Shown here: positions 17,612 through 25,703 of the stretch, one piece after another
Numbering within the stretch: the stretch's first letter is position 1
Layout of the letters: every line of letters starts with the position of its first letter
From: Stenotrophomonas sp. 278
Lineage (GTDB): Bacteria > Pseudomonadota > Gammaproteobacteria > Xanthomonadales > Xanthomonadaceae
NCBI RefSeq assembly: GCF_003935715.1
Contig: NZ_RHPP01000008.1
Span: 1 to 62,634, forward strand
Direction of reading: 5' to 3'
DNA length: 62,634 nt
The notes under the pieces: generated by a model
Databases searched by the model: none
What the model saw: only the letters and a program-made list of their open reading frames with translations
Told to the model about the DNA's origin: nothing
Translations under genes and position numbers: made by a program

Positions 17612-17965
17612 GGGGCGCAATCCTACGGACGGCCGTCTCAAATCCTGCGAGAGGTCGGGCCGGCCGAAAGCCTGGCCCCGGATGCACCAGCTGCTGAGGG
17701 AACAGCGGCGGATAGCCAGCGCATCCGGTAAAGCGGCCAGGAAGGCAGCGGGGCTGATGCTGCCAGTGGGGCGAGATGCCTCCCCCTCACTGACGCCAAA
17801 TCTGCAATTTGCGTCGTTAAGGCCGCGCGAAATGAGCGCGGGCGTACCCCGTGTCGATAGATCTTCACCTCCGAGTGAGACAAGTACGTATAGTGGAAAC
17901 CTCAACGCTTCTGGCGGCGCAACAAGAGTTGCTACCGCGTTTAGCCCTTTGAGAAGCGTGACCTA
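17612..17965. other. Intergenic stretch without a recognisable gene
   Basis: 354 bases between divergent genes. Frames here give only low-complexity or Cys/Arg-rich translations without a good start. The last 100 bases are less GC-rich and probably hold the promoter of the plus-strand gene at 17966. No repeat or RNA motif was recognised. Confidence 0.5.
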
Positions 17966-18250
17966 ATGTCGAATAGTTTTTCAGCCCACTTTAGGGTTCA
18001 TCGCGTCTTCGCAACCGTCTTGCGCCGAACGGGCGAAATCCAATCGGTTCAGTCCTTCGACGCTACTTGCTGTCGGTGCGGCGAGCGAGGCACCTTCGCG
18101 CCTTCTACGGGTCTGGAAGATGATGGGGTCACGTCAGAGCTCACATGCCGTTCCTGCACCCAGGTAGCAACATTATTCCGAAAGGAACTTGCGACAATGC
18201 TGGATGACCAACAGCGTCGCGACCTGCTTCTGCTTGCTAACAGAACCTAG
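17966..18250 (+). CDS. Zinc-ribbon hypothetical protein
   Basis: 94 residues. Two CxxC pairs (CCRCGERG near residue 36 and CRSCTQ near residue 62) suggest a zinc ribbon, between an N-terminal strand (FRVHRVFATVLRRTGEIQ) and a C-terminal helix (LFRKELATMLDDQQRRDLLLLAN). Role unknown. Codon use is less GC-biased than in the phage late genes, suggesting separate origin. Convergent with the BLUF gene, sharing a terminator hairpin. Confidence 0.6.
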   Translation: MSNSFSAHFRVHRVFATVLRRTGEIQSVQSFDATCCRCGERGTFAPSTGLEDDGVTSELTCRSCTQVATLFRKELATMLDDQQRRDLLLLANRT

Positions 18251-18270
18251 CTCGGCTGGGCTACCGCCAC

Positions 18271-18299
18271 AGAAAAAGCTCGGCCACGGCCGAGCTTTC
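18271..18299 (-). terminator. Terminator shared by zinc-ribbon and BLUF genes
   Basis: AAAGCTCGGCC pairs with GGCCGAGCTTT, with a T-run on the minus strand (from AAAAA at 18273-18277). It lies five bases past the BLUF stop and probably ends both convergent genes. Confidence 0.75.
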
Positions 18300-18304
18300 G
18301 TCGC

Positions 18305-18733
18305 CTAGTTGATGTACGGGCCAACCACCGAGCGCATTCGATCAATCCCCGTATGCGAGATGCCTTCTATCAGCCGAACGCGGCGTTGAGCCAATCCGCG
18401 CCAATCACTGCGAACTGCGATGCGCAGCTCAGGCTCGTCCACAGGGATCCAGCGCATCGACCGGTATGGAAAGCGGCGCTGGCCGCCCCGGCTTCGTCCG
18501 AGTTCAACAATCTCAGTATGGCTGCGAGCATTGAGAATGCGTGAGTAGGTCAAAGCAAGACCGTCCTCCGGCCCCTCGATGTATTGCAGGAAGTGAATGC
18601 CGTCCGTGAGAAGAATGCCTGTCACACCCGCAAGGTGGTTGTGCTCAGCTGCGTCTTGGGTCAAATCATCGATCTGGTCAATAGTCAGCCCAGAGATCGC
18701 CTGGCTGAAATAAACGAGAGCGTGTAGCGTCAT
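18305..18733 (-). CDS. BLUF-domain blue-light sensor protein
   Basis: 142 residues, a short BLUF protein with the domain at residues 1-100 and a 40-residue tail. The photochemical residues occur at canonical positions: Tyr8 (LVYFSQA), Asn32 (EHNHLAGVTGILL) and Gln50 (FLQYIEG); the rest of the signature (YSRILNARSHTEIVEL, RRFPYRSMRW) also fits. BLUF domains bind FAD and change hydrogen bonding around the Gln in blue light, signalling to partner proteins. No fused EAL or cyclase output, so it would act through a partner. The ATG at 18733 is where homology starts. Divergent from the SRAP gene. Confidence 0.88.
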   Translation of the reverse strand: MTLHALVYFSQAISGLTIDQIDDLTQDAAEHNHLAGVTGILLTDGIHFLQYIEGPEDGLALTYSRILNARSHTEIVELGRSRGGQRRFPYRSMRWIPVDEPELRIAVRSDWRGLAQRRVRLIEGISHTGIDRMRSVVGPYIN

Positions 18734-18746
18734 GCCCTGCCCTCCA

Positions 18747-18823
18747 GTGTGAATCGCCCCCTGCAATTCACACCGTAACAGCTGCCTCACTACCCTTGGT
18801 GTGAAATCTGTCGCTATGTGAAT
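18747..18823. promoter_or_regulatory. Four GTGTGAAT-like half-sites between BLUF and SRAP genes
   Basis: A perfect inverted pair GTGTGAAT (18747-18754) and ATTCACAC (18766-18773) is followed by GTGTGAAA (18799-18806) and ATGTGAAT (18816-18823). All lie in the 112-base divergent promoter region. The spacing does not fit a CRP/Clp site, so a different regulator is implied. Confidence 0.5.
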
Positions 18824-18845
18824 AGTCGCTGGAGTATGGCTCCCG

Positions 18846-19511
18846 ATGTGCGGCCGCTTCGTCCAAACGCCGATCAAGGCAAAAGGCAGCTTCGCCTTCC
18901 CCGAGCTGGTGGGTGACCTGCTGGCCATGCCGTCCAGCTACAACCTGGCCCCGACGCAGCGCGCCTCGGTGCTGCTGGATCGGGGTACCGGCCTGCAGCT
19001 GACGCGGCTCTCTTGGGGCCTGCTGCCCTTCTGGGCCAAGGCGAAGAGCCTGCAAGGTTCCACGATTAACGCCCGGATCGAGACAGTGGCCACGAAGCCG
19101 GCGTTCCGCTCGGCGTTCAAGAAGCACAGATGCCTGATCCCCATGGCCGGCTACTACGAGTGGTCGGTGAGCCCGGAGGACGGGAAGAAGGACCCGTGGT
19201 TCATCCACGCGGCAGAACCGCTGTGGGCGGCCGGTCTATGGGAGGACCGGAGCCCGCTGCTGGACGATGAGAACCTGGGCACCTTCACGATCATCACCGG
19301 TGACAGCAGTGGCGTGTCGGCCGATATCCACGACCGGATGCCGGTGTGGCTGGGTCTGGACCAGGTGGAAGAGTGGATCACCGCGGAGCCGGACGCGGCC
19401 ATGGCGATGCTGCTGGCATCGGAGCCGCCCGCCATGGAGGCCTACCGCGTCAGCCGCGCGGTGAACACGCCCCGGAACAACACCGAGGGCCTGCTGCAGC
19501 AGGTCGCATAA
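18846..19511 (+). CDS. SRAP/HMCES-type abasic-site protein (YedK-like)
   Basis: 221 residues. Catalytic Cys2 of MCGRF, Asn75 and Arg77 (TINARIET), Glu105 (YYEW) and the His162 motif (IHDRMPV) all match the SRAP family, which forms a covalent link to abasic sites in single-stranded DNA and shields them from strand breaks. Full length. The start is fixed because Cys must be residue 2 after Met removal. In a prophage it could protect single-stranded replication intermediates. Upstream of the acyltransferase gene on the same strand, 59 bases away. Confidence 0.92.
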   Translation: MCGRFVQTPIKAKGSFAFPELVGDLLAMPSSYNLAPTQRASVLLDRGTGLQLTRLSWGLLPFWAKAKSLQGSTINARIETVATKPAFRSAFKKHRCLIPMAGYYEWSVSPEDGKKDPWFIHAAEPLWAAGLWEDRSPLLDDENLGTFTIITGDSSGVSADIHDRMPVWLGLDQVEEWITAEPDAAMAMLLASEPPAMEAYRVSRAVNTPRNNTEGLLQQVA

Positions 19512-19570
19512 TTGGCAGATATCGGCGGTTCGACCGATACTTGGGGCCAACAACAGTCCGTGAGCCACTC

Positions 19571-20656
19571 ATGCTCGGCAGCTTCCGCTTTTTCCTGGCC
19601 ATCTGCGTGGTCCTCTTCCACCTGACTGCGCAGATCCCGAATCTCGGGCAGTTCGCCGTCGAGTGCTTCTACGTCATCAGCGGCTACCTGGTGACCATGA
19701 TCCTCACGAAGACCTACAAGTTTGAGTTCAAATCGTTCGCGCTCAACCGGTTCCTTCGGCTCTACCCGTCGTACTACGCCCTTGCGCTTCTGACCCTGGC
19801 CATGTGGTTCATCCTGCCGAGGATGGATGAATTCCACGCATGCTGGGTATGGGCGGGCCGGGCAACGGACGTGATCGGAAACCTACTGATCTGGCCCTGG
19901 ACCTTCTTCCCAGACCAGCCCGGCAACTACAAATTCAGGTTGATCCCTTCCACTTGGTCGATTGCAGTGGAGATCTGCTGCTACGCGCTGCTCTGGGCGT
20001 TCGCCGCCAGAAGCTGGAAGTGGACCGTCGCCACGCTCGTTGCTTCAGCCTCGTACCACGCATACAGCCTGTACAGCGGCATGGATCCGTCGACTCGCTA
20101 CTCGCCGGTATCAGCCGCGATGCTCGCCTTCGCAACCGGCTCCCTGGCCTACCGCGCCAGTTCGTTCGTTGTGCGGCACAGGCCGGCTTGGATGGGTGCG
20201 ACGGCTGCCCAGCCGTTCCTGCTCCTGCTGGCCGTTGGCGCGTTCCTCGCAGTCTGGAAGGCAAGCACCTATGACGGCACGGCCACTTCAAACCCCTTCT
20301 ACTACGGTGTAATCATCGTCGCGGCAGCTGCCGCTCTCATGTTCCACGGTATCCGCGCCACCGGGGTTCTCGGATGGGTGGACCGCTGGCTCGGTGACTT
20401 GTCCTACCCGGTGTTCTTGATTCACTACCCGGCCGGCTATCTCGTCTGGCTGGCTTTGGGGCAGCCAGAGGCCATGCGCAGCTGGTCCATCGCCCTGTGG
20501 GCCATACCCGTATCGGTCGCCATCAGCGCAATCACGATCCTTGCAGTGGATATACCGCTGCGAAGGACCAGAGACAGGATCCGGGCGGGCGCTCCAGGCG
20601 TCTCTCCGATTCCTGGATCGCCCATTGCGCCTTCAGCGGTTGCTGATAGCCGCTAG
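19571..20656 (+). CDS. Acyltransferase family 3 membrane protein (OafA-like)
   Basis: 361 residues with about ten hydrophobic segments. Hallmarks of the family: GSFRFFLAICVVLFHLT, with the catalytic His in the first membrane helix; FYVISGYLVTMIL; FALNRFLRLYPSYYALALL; and the late VDRWLGDLSYPVFLIHYP. Such enzymes transfer acetyl or other acyl groups to extracytoplasmic sugars; in prophages they often modify O-antigen and block superinfection. Starts at ATG 19571. Lies with SRAP in the cargo block. Confidence 0.88.
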   Translation: MLGSFRFFLAICVVLFHLTAQIPNLGQFAVECFYVISGYLVTMILTKTYKFEFKSFALNRFLRLYPSYYALALLTLAMWFILPRMDEFHACWVWAGRATDVIGNLLIWPWTFFPDQPGNYKFRLIPSTWSIAVEICCYALLWAFAARSWKWTVATLVASASYHAYSLYSGMDPSTRYSPVSAAMLAFATGSLAYRASSFVVRHRPAWMGATAAQPFLLLLAVGAFLAVWKASTYDGTATSNPFYYGVIIVAAAAALMFHGIRATGVLGWVDRWLGDLSYPVFLIHYPAGYLVWLALGQPEAMRSWSIALWAIPVSVAISAITILAVDIPLRRTRDRIRAGAPGVSPIPGSPIAPSAVADSR

Positions 20657-20779
20657 CGCGCCAAGCTTTCTGCCCAAACTGACATTCAGGAACAGCTATC
20701 GCGAATGTCAAAAACTCAGGCGATGGGCCATTTTCGCCCCTAACCTTGTGCTGTCACCACGACACACAAGGAGAGCGAA

Positions 20780-21208
20780 ATGCGTGCACTGATCTTTGTC
20801 CTGCTGACAGCTTCAGCATTCGCCAGTATCGCTGCAGAGCCGCTCGACGATGCCCAGGTGGTCGATTCCTACCAGGAAGTATCCGCCCCAGGTGAAACCC
20901 TCGACAGCTTCATGGTTCGAATCGCTCCGAAAGCGGTCCGTTACACCAACGCGACCGGGCATAGGGTCTGCGGGAGCGTAATAGAGCGTTCGGAAGGCGG
21001 ATATCAGGTTGAACTTCGCTTGTCGGCAAAGACGCACAGTTGCCAACTGCCGGCAGATACCACCGTCTACTTTGCAACCCGCACGTGGGGCAAAGGCACC
21101 TTCAGTGAGAGCGAACGGGAAATCCCAGGGTACATGGCCACGCGAAACCTGCTGTACCACCAGAGCGGCAAGCGGGAGAGGAAGGTGGGGAAGCTCGGCT
21201 TCTGGTGA
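20780..21208 (+). CDS. Exported hypothetical protein
   Basis: 142 residues. N-terminal signal peptide (RALIFVLLTASAFASIAA) with a likely signal peptidase I site after AAA-like ASIAA. The mature part has two Cys (VCGSV, HSCQL) that could form a disulfide, and a core VRYTNATGHRVCGSVI. A strong AAGGAG lies nine bases before the ATG. Probably periplasmic; role unknown. Last cargo gene, convergent with the tail block; its stop directly abuts the stop of the minus-strand gene at 21209. Confidence 0.7.
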   Translation: MRALIFVLLTASAFASIAAEPLDDAQVVDSYQEVSAPGETLDSFMVRIAPKAVRYTNATGHRVCGSVIERSEGGYQVELRLSAKTHSCQLPADTTVYFATRTWGKGTFSESEREIPGYMATRNLLYHQSGKRERKVGKLGFW

Positions 21209-21913
21209 TTAAGCGCCTGTCATGTCCAGGATGGTGTACTCGGCAGTACGGCGCATACTGGGCATGGCAAAGCTCATGTTGTAGGTCATCAGGTGCCGGG
21301 CAGTCTGCAAGGCACCTGGTTGATTCAACACTAAGCGAATGGCGATCAGGCGATCAAACGACGGTGGCTGCCCTGGAATGCTAATCGGGTTCGACTGAGC
21401 ATAGGTCCCACACACCGACTGCACCGCGATGTACTTCCTGCCGGCCGGCACAGGGTATTGCTGGTCCGGATCGCCCCAGTTCTGAAAAGGCACTGACATC
21501 CGGCCGACAACTCTGGCATAGCGGAAGAGAGCGTCGAACGTGAGCCGGCCCTGCGCGTCGCAAACCTGAAGGCCGAATGTACTTGTTGAGCTGCTTGGGG
21601 GCTGATCGAAGATCCAGAACGTTCCCGTGACAGTAGAACCAGCCAAAGGGAAGACCATCCGGAAAGTGAACGTATTGCCGGTGGCAGATAGCAGGAAAAC
21701 GAAGCTGCCCTCAGTCGCCTCCACGGCCACCATCGGCGGCTCCGCGTATCGCGCCGTGTAAACGATGTCCGCATGCTGATAGTTCCCCCAGAACGCGCCG
21801 CCCGACACGATAGTGGTAGTGAACGGAACCTTCGTAGCTACAGCAAGGTTCTTGTAGTTTTCGTCGATCTGCACCGTGTTGGCGTCATTGACGATGGTCA
21901 GGCCAGCGGGCAT
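21209..21913 (-). CDS. Phage tail-tip-associated protein, hypothetical
   Basis: 234 residues, beta-rich: GLTIVNDANTVQIDENYKNLAV, DIVYTARYAEPPMVAVEATEGSFVFLLS, TFGLQVCDAQGRLTFDALFRYARVVG. It follows J and a small protein at the distal end of the tail operon, the usual place for receptor-binding or tip-decorating proteins. No named family. Its start overlaps the stop of the upstream gene by one base (21913). Confidence 0.65.
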   Translation of the reverse strand: MPAGLTIVNDANTVQIDENYKNLAVATKVPFTTTIVSGGAFWGNYQHADIVYTARYAEPPMVAVEATEGSFVFLLSATGNTFTFRMVFPLAGSTVTGTFWIFDQPPSSSTSTFGLQVCDAQGRLTFDALFRYARVVGRMSVPFQNWGDPDQQYPVPAGRKYIAVQSVCGTYAQSNPISIPGQPPSFDRLIAIRLVLNQPGALQTARHLMTYNMSFAMPSMRRTAEYTILDMTGA

Positions 21914-22194
21914 CAGCGCACTCCGTACAAAATCAAACAGTTGTCCCGAAAAGCGGTAACCGCCGATTCAAAGGTCCACGTCATGGTCGTGCCAGAGAAG
22001 CTGACCTCCGGGGAGACGTAGCCAATTTCCTGACCGAGAATAGTGAACCAAGGCTCTCCCTGCTCCAAGCCCGCATGCCCTACCGATCCGCTGGTGGTCC
22101 CCGTCCATACGGTTCCCAACGTGCGGGGCAGACGGTCAGTGACCGATATAACCGGCTGCCCCGCCGCGTCGTTGACTTCCAGACCCGCGATCAT
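21913..22194 (-). CDS. Small phage tail-tip-region protein
   Basis: 93 residues from the ATG at 22194, which overlaps the J stop (ATGA), so it is translationally coupled. Sequence: MIAGLEVNDAAGQPVISVTD, then WTGTTSGSVGHAGLEQGEPWFTILGQEIGYVSPEVSF. Beta-rich, no family recognised. The motif VNDAAGQPVISVTDRLPR resembles the N-terminus of small distal tail proteins after J in other prophages (a resemblance only). Confidence 0.6.
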   Translation of the reverse strand: MIAGLEVNDAAGQPVISVTDRLPRTLGTVWTGTTSGSVGHAGLEQGEPWFTILGQEIGYVSPEVSFSGTTMTWTFESAVTAFRDNCLILYGVR

Positions 22195-24239
22195 CCCCAA
22201 ATCCCCATGCGCACCCGGCGCACGTTGTTTGCGTCGAACACCTCGATCACACGGTCGTTGATGGTGAGGTAGCCTCCATTCGCCGGCCCGGTCATAGTCA
22301 GCGTCCCGTTCTTGTCGAGCTTCCACCGCGGCTGCCCACCTGCGCCAACAGCATTTGACTGGATGACGTCCCCGATCATGGCGTTTTGGATCCAACCTGT
22401 GCCGATTAGCGCCTGGCTGATGAAGGTCTGCCCTCCTTGGATGACGAACGGAGCAGTCACTGCGCCGTTCACGACATTGATCACAGCGAACCGATCTGCC
22501 TGCACCAGAAACTGAGACTGGTAGCTCCCGTCGGGCTGCTGTTCGACGCCCAGCCCCATACCAGCCGCGTAGATCTGCCCACCGTCAGTGACCTGGGCCC
22601 GCAGGGTGTACGTCGCACTGATGCGGCCGTCGATCCCAACCACCGCCTGGCTGACCTGTTGCACTGAGGCGTTGGTATCTCCGACCTCGGCCTCCACGGT
22701 GTCCACCCGCTTACCCATCGCGTAATCGCCGCCGACAACAGCGGTCTGAACGGTGAGAGTACCCGCGAAGACGTTCATGTCGCCGGCGTTCCACTCTTCA
22801 TCGCCAGCGTGCTGCGTGTCGATCTGAGCGAACAGGCCGTCCGTCTTCTCGGCGACAGCCTGCAGCCCCGTCTCCGGGTCGTTGATCTGCAACTCCAGCG
22901 TGTCGACGCGCCCCACCACTGCGCCTGCCTGCGCCATGGCATCGCCAATGTCCTGCCAGTTGGTACCCGGCGGCTCTTCGTTGCCCGGCTCTGCCCCTGT
23001 CCAGCTCCAGATCTTCCCGTTGTAGATCACGGTCTGCCCGGTTTCGTACTCGGCATCCTCCTCCCAGATCAGCGGCACGATGCTGTCGATGGATTCGATC
23101 TTCGACAGCAGATCCTGACCCAACGCGCTCTCCGTGATACGGCCGGAGAAGTACTCGTCGTACTCAGACTGGTCTACGCTGGCTTCGCCCATAACACCTG
23201 CTTCAAGCTCAGCCGGATACCATGGACCGACGTTTCCGCTCTTGTCGATCAGGCGGCCCCAGAAGAAGAAGCGCGCACCGGCGGCCAATCCGTTGATCTG
23301 GTGCTTGTTCTGAGGGTACGCGAAGTCGCCCAGTTTGATCGTGCTCTCGGCACCCAGGTTCGGAGACGGCCCGTACCAGATCTCAGTACGCTCGGTATCG
23401 GAAGCTCCCAGAGGGAAACCCCACTGCAGCCCAATGGCATACACAATGCTGGTGGTGGTCAGCGAAGTCAGGGCCGGCGGCGGCTCCGTCTTGCCCTCGA
23501 TGGTCGTCAGCGGACTCATGGCCGGGATGGACACGGCGTTCAGCGCATTGACCGCGCGCACCCGGGCAAGGTACTGGCCGGCATAGATGCCGGGCACCTC
23601 AAGACTGGCCGTTGCCACGCGGCCGGCACGCACCCAGTTCAGGTCGTCACGCCGCCACTCCACGTCGTAGGCGATGGCCTTGTCCGCGGCGTCCCACTCG
23701 ATAGTTAGCGTAGGGGTAGCGATGTTCTGGGCGATTACCACGTGCGACGAAAGGCGCACGTTCGTCGGCGGCGGCTGGACGCTGGGAGGAATGATGCTGA
23801 TCGGCGGCTGCTCGAGCTTTGTGCCATCGTCGATCGCGGCAAACTTTCCAGGCACATGCTTCAGTGCGGTAACACGGTAGGTGAGGCCTTCGTCTCCAGT
23901 GATCGGATTCTCGGCAATGCCGATCACCCGGAACTGCTGCAGCGCCAGCACCGCGTTCTCCAACGCCCAGATAGACTGCGGCACTGGCTGCGACGACCAG
24001 GGAACGGTTACGGTGACGGTGCTGCCAGCCACCGACTCCACTGTCCGTGCTTCGGATCGCCCATTAGGCAACGTTGCGCGAATGGTATCGCCGGCATAGA
24101 TCTCCTCCGGCACCTTGTCCAGGACGAGCGTGTCAGCGCCAGCACTCCTGATACGTCCTGCATTGCGTCGACCAGCGCGGTAAGGGTCCGCGACCTGGAT
24201 GATGTCCCCGGGCATGCAGGTCAGGGAATCGAGGCCCAC
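22191..24239 (-). CDS. C-terminal fragment of tail tip protein J
   Basis: 682 residues from an internal GTG at 24239; the region from 24425 to 24240 is the same gene but has no good start. Contains PGDIIQVADPYRAGRRNAGRI, two fibronectin-III-like stretches (near YDVEWRRDDLNWVRAGRVATA and ALTSLTTTSIVYAIGLQWGF), and the distal region VDTLELQINDPETGLQAVAEKTDGLFAQID. A collagen-free, beta-rich end. Probably not translated alone because no ribosome site is apparent. Confidence 0.6.
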   Translation of the reverse strand: MGLDSLTCMPGDIIQVADPYRAGRRNAGRIRSAGADTLVLDKVPEEIYAGDTIRATLPNGRSEARTVESVAGSTVTVTVPWSSQPVPQSIWALENAVLALQQFRVIGIAENPITGDEGLTYRVTALKHVPGKFAAIDDGTKLEQPPISIIPPSVQPPPTNVRLSSHVVIAQNIATPTLTIEWDAADKAIAYDVEWRRDDLNWVRAGRVATASLEVPGIYAGQYLARVRAVNALNAVSIPAMSPLTTIEGKTEPPPALTSLTTTSIVYAIGLQWGFPLGASDTERTEIWYGPSPNLGAESTIKLGDFAYPQNKHQINGLAAGARFFFWGRLIDKSGNVGPWYPAELEAGVMGEASVDQSEYDEYFSGRITESALGQDLLSKIESIDSIVPLIWEEDAEYETGQTVIYNGKIWSWTGAEPGNEEPPGTNWQDIGDAMAQAGAVVGRVDTLELQINDPETGLQAVAEKTDGLFAQIDTQHAGDEEWNAGDMNVFAGTLTVQTAVVGGDYAMGKRVDTVEAEVGDTNASVQQVSQAVVGIDGRISATYTLRAQVTDGGQIYAAGMGLGVEQQPDGSYQSQFLVQADRFAVINVVNGAVTAPFVIQGGQTFISQALIGTGWIQNAMIGDVIQSNAVGAGGQPRWKLDKNGTLTMTGPANGGYLTINDRVIEVFDANNVRRVRMGIWG

Positions 24240-24425
24240 CGCGAATGAAACCGTCTCCGTCTCCAGATTCTCGGTGTATAGGATGTGGTTACCAATGCGC
24301 TGCGCCTGCGACCGTGAATGGCAGCCGATGGCCGTGACTTCGGTCTGCTGGATGCCGTAGCGCTGAACGCCGGCAAGGTACTGAACGGGCTCAACCTTCT
24401 GGCGGCCAAAGTCTTCTGGGTCAGT

Positions 24426-25703
24426 TCACGACACCAGAGCTACGGTATGGCGGGTCTTTCGCCCACTACCTTCGTAGACGAACTGACCGTCAATGACGTT
24501 CGCCTGGCTGAAGGTAAACACCGGGTCCTGGGGCATATCAGCGGATGCCAGAATCTGGCCCGCTGCGTAGTAGCTGATCCCACGGAAAATAGACGCCATG
24601 TCTTGCAGTACGCGGTAGGCATCAGCACGGGTCTGCATGTACAGGCTGCAGGTGAAGCGAGGCTCCATTCCGCCCCGCCCGTCACTGACCATCTGATCGC
24701 AGTACTGCCCGATCTGGTACAGCTTCCACTTATTCACCCAGTCCAGTGGTAAACGGTCACCAAGTCCGAATCGATCGTTGGTGACAATGTCGAAGAATCC
24801 CCACGCGGGGTTGTTCGTCCACGCGGACTTGAAGGTGCCGTCCCATACGCCGGTGTAGCTGCGATTGATCGGATCGTAGTTGCTCGGCACACGCACTATC
24901 CGGCCCCAGATTCGGTAGGACCGGGTTGGGATGTTCTGGAACTGGCTCGCGTCTACCTCCACTGCGGCCAGGGCGCAGTTCGGATAGCGGAGTTTTGCAT
25001 CGATGACCTCGGTCATCGAGAGCACATTCACACGGTCCGTCACAAGGCCGCTGTTCGCGTTCGGGGTGAGTCTGCGGACTCGAACCTGCCATTCGTTTCC
25101 AGGCGGCAGGTCAATGCGGTGGCTGCGCTGGTACTCTGTGGTGGTCTTGCCGTTGAATGCATTCGTCAAGACGGTGGTGTAGGCAGCTCCGTCGGTGGAA
25201 AGATCAACGGCGTAGCTGACCACGTAGCCGTTCGTATCACCGTTCTCGCTGTTGACCTTCTGCAGACCAGGCACCCCGAAGCGCAGCCGGATCGCCGACA
25301 ACTCGGAGCCAGTCGCGCTGCGCACCACTGGACTGTCACTCCGCAACTCGACGTTGACAGCGATCTCATTTTCTACAGACGGAAAGCCAGGGATATGGCT
25401 CTGGTCCTGCGTCCCAGAGCGCGTCTCAACGCGCACACCCTGAAAGTTGAGCGTGCCGTCTGCGTTCTGGATTGGAACCTGGTCCAAGTAAATAGACTGG
25501 TTCCCGGCCACAAGTCCGCGAATCTCGCCTTCGCTGATCAGGTCCAGAATGCGAGCGCGCGCGATGGAGTTCAGGCTATCTGGCGACTCTACCGGGGTGC
25601 GACCATCGTTGCCGCTCTTGCCACCTGCACCCACCAAGTCGCGGCAGCTCGGGACGACCGCTAGATCCGTACCAGGATGGCTGTAAAGAACGGGCAGGTT
25701 CAC
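24426..25703 (-). CDS. N-terminal fragment of tail tip protein J
   Basis: 425 residues ending at the premature TGA. Contains the N-terminal gpJ hub domains: SLNSIARARILDLISEGEIRGLV, QSIYLDQVPIQNADGTLNF, VRVPSNYDPINRSYTGVWDGTF, NNPAWGFFDIVTNDRFGLGD and FSQANVIDGQFVYEGSGRKTRHTVALVS. On its own it lacks the fibronectin-like and distal receptor-binding parts. The first translated product unless the stop is read through. Confidence 0.75.
   Translation of the reverse strand: MNLPVLYSHPGTDLAVVPSCRDLVGAGGKSGNDGRTPVESPDSLNSIARARILDLISEGEIRGLVAGNQSIYLDQVPIQNADGTLNFQGVRVETRSGTQDQSHIPGFPSVENEIAVNVELRSDSPVVRSATGSELSAIRLRFGVPGLQKVNSENGDTNGYVVSYAVDLSTDGAAYTTVLTNAFNGKTTTEYQRSHRIDLPPGNEWQVRVRRLTPNANSGLVTDRVNVLSMTEVIDAKLRYPNCALAAVEVDASQFQNIPTRSYRIWGRIVRVPSNYDPINRSYTGVWDGTFKSAWTNNPAWGFFDIVTNDRFGLGDRLPLDWVNKWKLYQIGQYCDQMVSDGRGGMEPRFTCSLYMQTRADAYRVLQDMASIFRGISYYAAGQILASADMPQDPVFTFSQANVIDGQFVYEGSGRKTRHTVALVS

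Larger units (their letters stand above)
22191..25703 (-). pseudogene. Tail tip attachment protein J, interrupted by an in-frame TGA
   Basis: Read through, this frame gives about 1170 residues, the size of lambda gpJ, which sits at the tail tip and binds the host receptor. A single TGA (24426-24428) splits it. The codons on both sides are in the same frame and continuous with the family: RHTVALVS, stop, TDPEDFGRQKVEPVQYLAGVQ. J homologues have a Trp before the xDP, so one TGG-to-TGA change explains it. GTG start at 25703 overlaps the gpI-like stop (GTGA). Recent mutation, recoding or sequencing error are all possible. Confidence 0.8.

Noticed and set aside
18747-18773. CRP/Clp-type binding site
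   Set aside because: TGTGA and TCACA are 15 bases apart instead of 6.
22191-24239. Independent gene for the C-terminal J part
   Set aside because: Same frame as the N-terminal part with no ribosome site; better explained by one interrupted gene.
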